Assembly: GCA_963844055.1 (NCBI GenBank)
Contig: CAWJMN010000002.1
Coordinates: forward strand, 1,984,001 to 2,048,000
Direction of reading: 5' to 3'
Length of the DNA stretch: 64,000 nucleotides
Source of the DNA: CAWJMN01 sp963844055
Lineage (GTDB): Bacteria > Planctomycetota > Planctomycetia > Pirellulales > Pirellulaceae
In this document: positions 59,749-64,000 of the stretch, one piece after another
Layout of the letters: every line of letters starts with the position of its first letter
How positions within the stretch are numbered: the stretch's first letter is position 1
Notes under the pieces: generated by a model
Database searches by the model: none
What the model was told of the DNA's origin: nothing
The model's input: only the letters and a program-made list of their open reading frames with translations
Program-made: the position numbers and the translations under genes

Positions 59749-61495
59749 CTGTCTCTTGCTTGTTGCCGCGCCAAGCGTCGCGCGATGGGCCTGTGCCCAA
59801 GATCTTCCCGCCGACTGGCCCATTCCTATCCGCCGTGGCGCGCAAGTTTTGATCGTTCCGCCCAATAAGTGGCTCGATAAACCTGCGGCCGATTCAGACC
59901 AGGCACAGTGGCAAGCGACCGCAGACAAGCGAAAGGCTCGCGCCGAAGAACTGATCGCTGCGGCGAAGGAAGATCTGCAAAACGGCGCAGGGGCGCTCGC
60001 CTATCAAAAGCTCTATGCGGCCCTGCGTGAAAACCCCGATGAGGCCGCGCTTCGCAAAGTGCTTGGCTATTACCTGTCGCCACGCCAAGTGTGGCAAACC
60101 AGCTCCGTCGTTCCCACTCCCAAGGCAGCCACGGCAGCCCATCCTAAATTCGGCTGGAAGCCCCGCGCCTACTGGCGTTTGGATACGCCCCACTTTCGCA
60201 TCACCACCAGCCAAAGTTCTGGCGGCGCCGTCGATGTGGGAGGCCATTTAGAAAACCTGCACCTCCTATGGCGGCAACTGTTCTTTGATTACTGGTCGTC
60301 GCCGGAAGTTTTGGCCGCTCGCCTGGATGGCAGCAAAGATCCGCTGGAGAACAAGCTCAAAAAGATGGAGGTCGTTTTCTTCCGTGATCGCGAAGAGTAC
60401 GTCACGCTGTTAACTCCCGGTGAGCCCAAGATCGGCCTAACGACAGGGCTCTACGTTGGCAAGCAAAAGATAGCTTACTTTTACGCCGGCGATGGCAAGG
60501 CGCGCACGAGCTGGGACCATGAGACAGCCCATCAACTCTTTCAGGAATACGACTCACTTACCGATCAGCCGGGCGAAGAGCAAAACTTTTGGGTCATCGA
60601 AGGAGCGGCGATGTATGTCGAATCGCTCGCACGTCATGCGCATGTTGGGGGCGATTACTGGAGCGCTGGCGGCTGTGAATCCCAGCGTTTGCAAATGGCC
60701 CGCTATCGCGCGCTGACAGGCGACTTCTACATGCCGCTGGAAAAGCTCACCTCCCTTTCGCGCGAAGAATTGCAAGGGGAAGCTGACATTCGCAAAATCT
60801 ATTCGCAGTCGGCAGGGCTGTTCCATTTTTTCATGGATGGCAACGATGGCAAGTATCGCCCTTCCCTAATTAAGTACCTGCGAGCCATCTACGAGAAGCG
60901 TGATCGATCCGATACGCTGGCCAAGTTGATTGGCAAAAGCTTTGCCGAGCTCGATGCGGAATACAAAGCCTACTTGGCCGACGTCACCGATGAAGATATT
61001 GCAGCGATCCCCACGACGGGCCATTTGCAAGAACTCTCCTTGGGCGCAACATCGGTCACCGGCAAATCGCTGCCCGTTTTGGCAACTTGCGAATCGCTAA
61101 CGTGGCTGGATCTGACTGGCTGCCCTCTTTCGGATGAAGCGTTTGAGAAGTTCGCAGCCGAGGCCAAGCTGCCGAAGTTGTCCCGTTTCTTTTTAGAGCG
61201 AACCCAGCTTACCGATGCTTCACTAGGACACTTCAAAAAGTTCAAAGCGCTGCAAGAGCTCGATTTGTCTCGCCTAAAGATTACTGATGCGGGACTGGCC
61301 AATCTGAAGGGGCTGCCGAATTTATCCGCCCTCTATTTGACGGGCACAGACGTTACCGACGAAGGTTTAGTCCATTTGCGCACCCTTTCTTCGCTTGAAA
61401 CCCTCGAAGTTTCCGGCACCAAGGTCACCAAAACGGGCCTCGCTCAGCTACAATCAAAGCTCCCCCAGCTCAAGGCAGTAACGGGGGGTAAATAG
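59708..61495 (+). CDS. Secreted zinc metallopeptidase-like protein with C-terminal LRRs
   Basis: 595 residues. Signal peptide (LRPFLFFCLLLVAAPSVARW, cleaved near ACAQ). A helical region (about 60-110) precedes a DUF1570-like domain with the gluzincin-type site H271-E-T-A-H275 (DHETAHQLFQE) and a later Glu298 in VIEGAAMYVES. From about 440 to the end come five to six LRRs (GHLQELSLGATSVTGKSLPV, LTWLDLTGCPLSDEAF, LQELDLSRLKITDAGL, LSALYLTGTDVTDEGL). Relates to the LRR genes at 19-29 kb in repeat type. A peptidase presented by an LRR substrate arm is an inference. Its start codon lies in the hairpin at 59689-59748. Confidence 0.85.
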   Translation: MHRRLVHLRPFLFFCLLLVAAPSVARWACAQDLPADWPIPIRRGAQVLIVPPNKWLDKPAADSDQAQWQATADKRKARAEELIAAAKEDLQNGAGALAYQKLYAALRENPDEAALRKVLGYYLSPRQVWQTSSVVPTPKAATAAHPKFGWKPRAYWRLDTPHFRITTSQSSGGAVDVGGHLENLHLLWRQLFFDYWSSPEVLAARLDGSKDPLENKLKKMEVVFFRDREEYVTLLTPGEPKIGLTTGLYVGKQKIAYFYAGDGKARTSWDHETAHQLFQEYDSLTDQPGEEQNFWVIEGAAMYVESLARHAHVGGDYWSAGGCESQRLQMARYRALTGDFYMPLEKLTSLSREELQGEADIRKIYSQSAGLFHFFMDGNDGKYRPSLIKYLRAIYEKRDRSDTLAKLIGKSFAELDAEYKAYLADVTDEDIAAIPTTGHLQELSLGATSVTGKSLPVLATCESLTWLDLTGCPLSDEAFEKFAAEAKLPKLSRFFLERTQLTDASLGHFKKFKALQELDLSRLKITDAGLANLKGLPNLSALYLTGTDVTDEGLVHLRTLSSLETLEVSGTKVTKTGLAQLQSKLPQLKAVTGGK

Positions 61496-61532
61496 CCACT
61501 GGTCTCTTGGTCTTTGCGAACAGAAAAATTCC

Positions 61533-62318
61533 ATGCGCCCGTACATCCTTGCTGAAGCCAACTACGGTCACATCAAACATCATCAGTACGATGTCGCCGT
61601 CCTCCCTTGTGGTGCAACCGAGCCCCACAATTATCACCTTCCTTACGGAACCGATCTTTTTGAAGGGACGGTCGTCGGTGAAAAGATTTGTCAGTACGCG
61701 TACGAGCGCGGTGGCAACGTGGTTTTGCTTCCCACGGTTCCCTATGGCACCGAAACGAACATGCATCGCTTTCCCTTGGCGATGAACGTCAATCCCTCCA
61801 CGCTGTTTTTGTTTGTCACCGACTTGATCCACTCTTGCCTGCGTAGTGGCATCAAAAAGATCGTGATCCTCAACAGCCATGGCGGCAACGATTTTAAGCC
61901 GCTCTTGCGCGAGCTCGCCGACAAGATCGACGGCCATCTCTTCCTCTGCAGCTGGTATCAAAGCATCGGCGAAGACTTCGGCAAGATCTTTGAACACAAA
62001 GACGACCACGGCGGCGAGATGGAAACCTCGTTTGGCCTGGCCTACTTCCCTCACCTGGTTGCTAAAAATCCAGATGGCACGCTTACCGGCGACGATGGCG
62101 CTACGCAGCCCTCTCGGTTTTCTGGCATCAATCAAGGCTGGGTCAGCATTACGCGTCCTTGGCACTTGCTGACCACCAACAGCGGCAGCGGCTATCCTCA
62201 CGCTGCCACGGCCGAAAAGGGACGCAAGTGCGTCGACCTTGTCACCCAGCGCGTCGGCCAATTCCTGTTAGAGCTCGCCCAAAGCCCGCTCGATGAGAAG
62301 TTCCCGTTTGTGAAGTAG
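61533..62318 (+). CDS. Creatininase family amidohydrolase
   Basis: 261 residues. Family motifs: LPCGATEPHNYHLPYGTDLF (usual GSxEQHGPHLPLGTD, here with Asn for Gly), the metal site ILNSHGGNDF, and the late HKDDHGGEMETSF. Metal ligands are thus Glu, His, Asp and His as expected for creatininase or formamide-type hydrolases such as ArfB/MftE. The EPHNYHLPYGTD variant is common in planctomycetes. Substrate unknown. ATG 61533; follows the metallopeptidase by 37 bases and probably shares its transcript. Confidence 0.88.
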   Translation: MRPYILAEANYGHIKHHQYDVAVLPCGATEPHNYHLPYGTDLFEGTVVGEKICQYAYERGGNVVLLPTVPYGTETNMHRFPLAMNVNPSTLFLFVTDLIHSCLRSGIKKIVILNSHGGNDFKPLLRELADKIDGHLFLCSWYQSIGEDFGKIFEHKDDHGGEMETSFGLAYFPHLVAKNPDGTLTGDDGATQPSRFSGINQGWVSITRPWHLLTTNSGSGYPHAATAEKGRKCVDLVTQRVGQFLLELAQSPLDEKFPFVK

Positions 62319-62357
62319 TGGCTGACAAAGGTTGGGGAACGAAGGAGGTTGGGTCCT

Positions 62358-62951
62358 ATGGTAAAAATCGAATTCACAGGCGATGCCCTGTGGGAGAGGA
62401 TTGAACGCGCCGTGGAAAAAGTCAAAGACCGGCTCCATCGTGTTACCAAGGCACTCGATTCCGCCAAAGTTCCTTATGCGGTGATCGGTGGCAACGCTGT
62501 GCAGATCTGGGTTGCTCAAAAAGACGAGTCTGTCGTCCGTAATACACGCGATGTGGACATCATCTTGAAACGCGAATCGCTCCCTGCGGCGATTCAGGCC
62601 TTAGAATCGGTTGGCTTTCAGTTTCGCCATACGGCGAGCGTCGATATGTTTCTTGATGGGCCAGACGCCAAGGCTCGCGATGCTGTGCATGTGGTTTTCG
62701 CTGGCGAAAGGGTTCATCCCGATTATGCCGAGCCGGTGCCAAGCATCGATGAATGCGAACTGATGGACGACGTTCGTACCATTTCGCTAGAGGCTCTCGT
62801 TCGAATGAAGCTCACCAGCTTTCGTGATAAAGATCGTGTCCACTTGCGTGACATGCTCGACGTCGGGCTGATCGATGCCGATTGGCTGAGTAGGTTCTCT
62901 CTTCCGCTTCAGTCGCGACTAAAAGAATTGATTGATGATCCATTGGGTTAG
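62358..62951 (+). CDS. Nucleotidyltransferase (MNT/AbiEii-like)
   Basis: 197 residues from ATG 62358; GGAGG lies 10 bases upstream. Pol-beta-type fold: VPYAVIGGNAVQIWVAQKDE, then NTRDVDIILKRESLPAAIQA with the metal pair in DVD. Further: FLDGPDAKARDAVHVVFAGE and LEALVRMKLTSFRDKDRVHL with the C-terminal basic helix. Similar to stand-alone nucleotidyltransferases and AbiEii toxins, which can act on tRNA; no antitoxin (AbiEi) gene is adjacent, so a housekeeping or orphan role is as likely. Confidence 0.82.
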   Translation: MVKIEFTGDALWERIERAVEKVKDRLHRVTKALDSAKVPYAVIGGNAVQIWVAQKDESVVRNTRDVDIILKRESLPAAIQALESVGFQFRHTASVDMFLDGPDAKARDAVHVVFAGERVHPDYAEPVPSIDECELMDDVRTISLEALVRMKLTSFRDKDRVHLRDMLDVGLIDADWLSRFSLPLQSRLKELIDDPLG

Positions 62952-63022
62952 CCGTTTGCTTGGGACCCGCTCTTGAAAATACACGCTCGCTTTATTTGTT
63001 TGGAAAGACTAGTACGTTTCGC

Positions 63023-64000
63023 ATGAACCAATCCTCTGGCAATCCCCATCGCACGCCATCGCCGTTGATCGCGCAGCGCGAGCTGGCAATCACTGCGGCC
63101 GACAAACTTCCGGAGGTCGTCGCAAAAAGTGTGGGGCTGCATCCGCTCATTTATCGCAAGCGGCTGGAACATGTCGACCCGACGGCCAAGCCGGGTGACC
63201 TGGTCACCGTTTACGATACGAACGACAACCACTCGGGCTACGGGTTCTTTAATCCGCGGGCCGAGCTTGCCCTGCGCATGGTCAGCCATGGCCCCCTGCC
63301 AGATGAAGCGTTTTGGGATGCCAAGTTGCAAGCCGCTGTTAGCCTGCGCAAAGAGGTTCTGAAGCTGGACGAAGTGACAAACTCCTACCGTGTGATCCAT
63401 GCCGAGGCAGATGGCTTTCCCGGCTTGATGGTCGACAAAATGGGAGACGTACTTTCGGCAGAGGCGTTTTCGATTGGCATGTATCAGCGCGCGGATGCGA
63501 TCTTACGCCGGCTTGCGCCGATGCTCGGCACCAAGCATACGATTTTGCGATCAGGCCCGGCCTCGCTGAGCCCAAGAAGGTTTCGACGGCCCGCGTCAAG
63601 TTTCGGAAGGGGCCCCTTCTCGCGTAACGGTGGAAGAGTTTGGCACTCGCTTTCGCATCGACTTTGCTGAAGGGCATAAAACGGGCTTCTTTTGCGACCA
63701 GCGTGATAACCGTCGCATGCTCGCTTCGTTTTGCAAAGGCAAAACGGTTCTCGACCTTTGCTGTTACACCGGTGGGTTTGCGATTCAGGCCAAGAAGTTG
63801 GGCCAAGCGGCCGAAGTGACAGCCGTCGATCTTGATGAAGATCCTTTGGAGCTGGGCAAAGAAAATGCCAACCTCAATCAATGCCGCGTGAAGTTCGTTC
63901 AGAATGATGCGTTCGCCTACATGCGCGACATGATCGCGCTGGGTCGCAAGTACGACGTGGTGATTCTCGATCCTCCCAAGCTGATCCGCAATCGCGACGA
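63023..64000 (+). CDS. Class I SAM-dependent rRNA methyltransferase, RlmI-like (frameshift, cut by window end)
   Basis: Start ATG 63023 (MNQSSGNPHRTP). An N-terminal PUA-like region (HPLIYRKRLEHVDPTAKPGD, GYGFFNPRAELALRMVS), a linker with NSYRVIHAEADGFPGLMVDK, then after a frame change the Rossmann domain: RFRIDFAEGHKTGFFCDQRD, LDLCCYTGGFAIQAKKLG and VVILDPPKLI, cut at 64000. The frame change is between about 63548 and 63576; the downstream frame reads EGFDGPRQVSEGAPSRVTVE. RlmI-type enzymes methylate 23S rRNA cytosine; the exact site cannot be set without the end. Confidence 0.82.
63545..63578 (+). other. Frameshift in the RlmI-like methyltransferase
   Basis: The first frame runs to a TGA near 63668 without family similarity after about 63545; the second frame starts with EGFDGPRQ at 63576 and continues with the conserved methyltransferase core. 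Confidence 0.7.

Noticed and set aside
62358..62951. Type IV AbiE toxin-antitoxin system
   Set aside because: Only the nucleotidyltransferase is present; the flanking genes are a creatininase-family gene and an rRNA methyltransferase, with no AbiEi-like antitoxin.

Overview
The window looks like a chromosome segment of a planctomycete, probably from the Pirellulales. The evidence is the gene content: a PVC-type membrane-bound dehydrogenase/cytochrome c fusion, many single-pass membrane proteins opening with the family-typical RRWFQFSLR start, small membrane proteins opening with NPYEP, large secreted proteins of mixed domains, and intergenic spaces full of short palindromic repeats. Most housekeeping genes (phoH, a YqfF/PgpH-type gene, ybeY, trmB, rarA, thrC, an RlmI-like methyltransferase) sit as islands between hypothetical and secreted proteins. 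I saw no rRNA, tRNA, CRISPR array, integrase or transposase.

Layout. 1-12.5 kb: a secreted ceramidase-like/LamG/PVC dehydrogenase fusion, an L7/L12-like membrane protein, a MEKHLA protein, an NHL-repeat protein, threonine synthase, a SnoaL-like secreted protein and a glycine-rich 25-residue-repeat protein. 12.5-18.2 kb, all minus strand: phoH, a 7TM-HD phosphodiesterase gene, ybeY and a MerR-TPR gene (a conserved RNA/envelope operon), then an OsmC-like gene. 18.9-29.2 kb: eight tandem paralogous leucine-rich-repeat (LRR) membrane protein genes, all minus strand. 29.4-35.1 kb: hypothetical genes, two of them carried between copies of a 156-157 bp MITE-like repeat, and an SGNH hydrolase. 35.8-54.3 kb: trmB, a polytopic membrane protein, a thioredoxin-trypsin fusion, a beta-barrel protein, an ankyrin protein, a PYROXD2-like oxidoreductase, rarA, and several small membrane or secreted proteins. 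54.5-57.0 kb: a tightly overlapping five-gene operon (membrane protein, lipoprotein, papain-like protease, CGPC thioredoxin-like protein, membrane/coiled-coil protein) that I cannot assign to a known system. 58.6-64 kb: a sugar isomerase, an LRR-metallopeptidase, a creatininase-family protein, a nucleotidyltransferase and a truncated methyltransferase.

Two cross-cutting points. First, at least eight small frameshifts interrupt six otherwise well-conserved genes (589-5630 twice, thrC, phoH twice, 42212-43157, 49737-50652, 63023-end). The hits on core genes suggest residual sequencing indels rather than decay, so I annotate restored spans. Second, the intergenic spaces are mosaics of a few repeat modules reused in different order and orientation. 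One pair shows a 58-bp core inverted relative to its flanks, which looks like past site-specific or hairpin-mediated inversion.

The best candidates for something undescribed are the papain-protease operon, the LRR paralog array, the repeat-bounded gene pair at 30.9-33.8 kb, and a terminator-like hairpin at 59689-59748 that encloses the start codon of the next gene.
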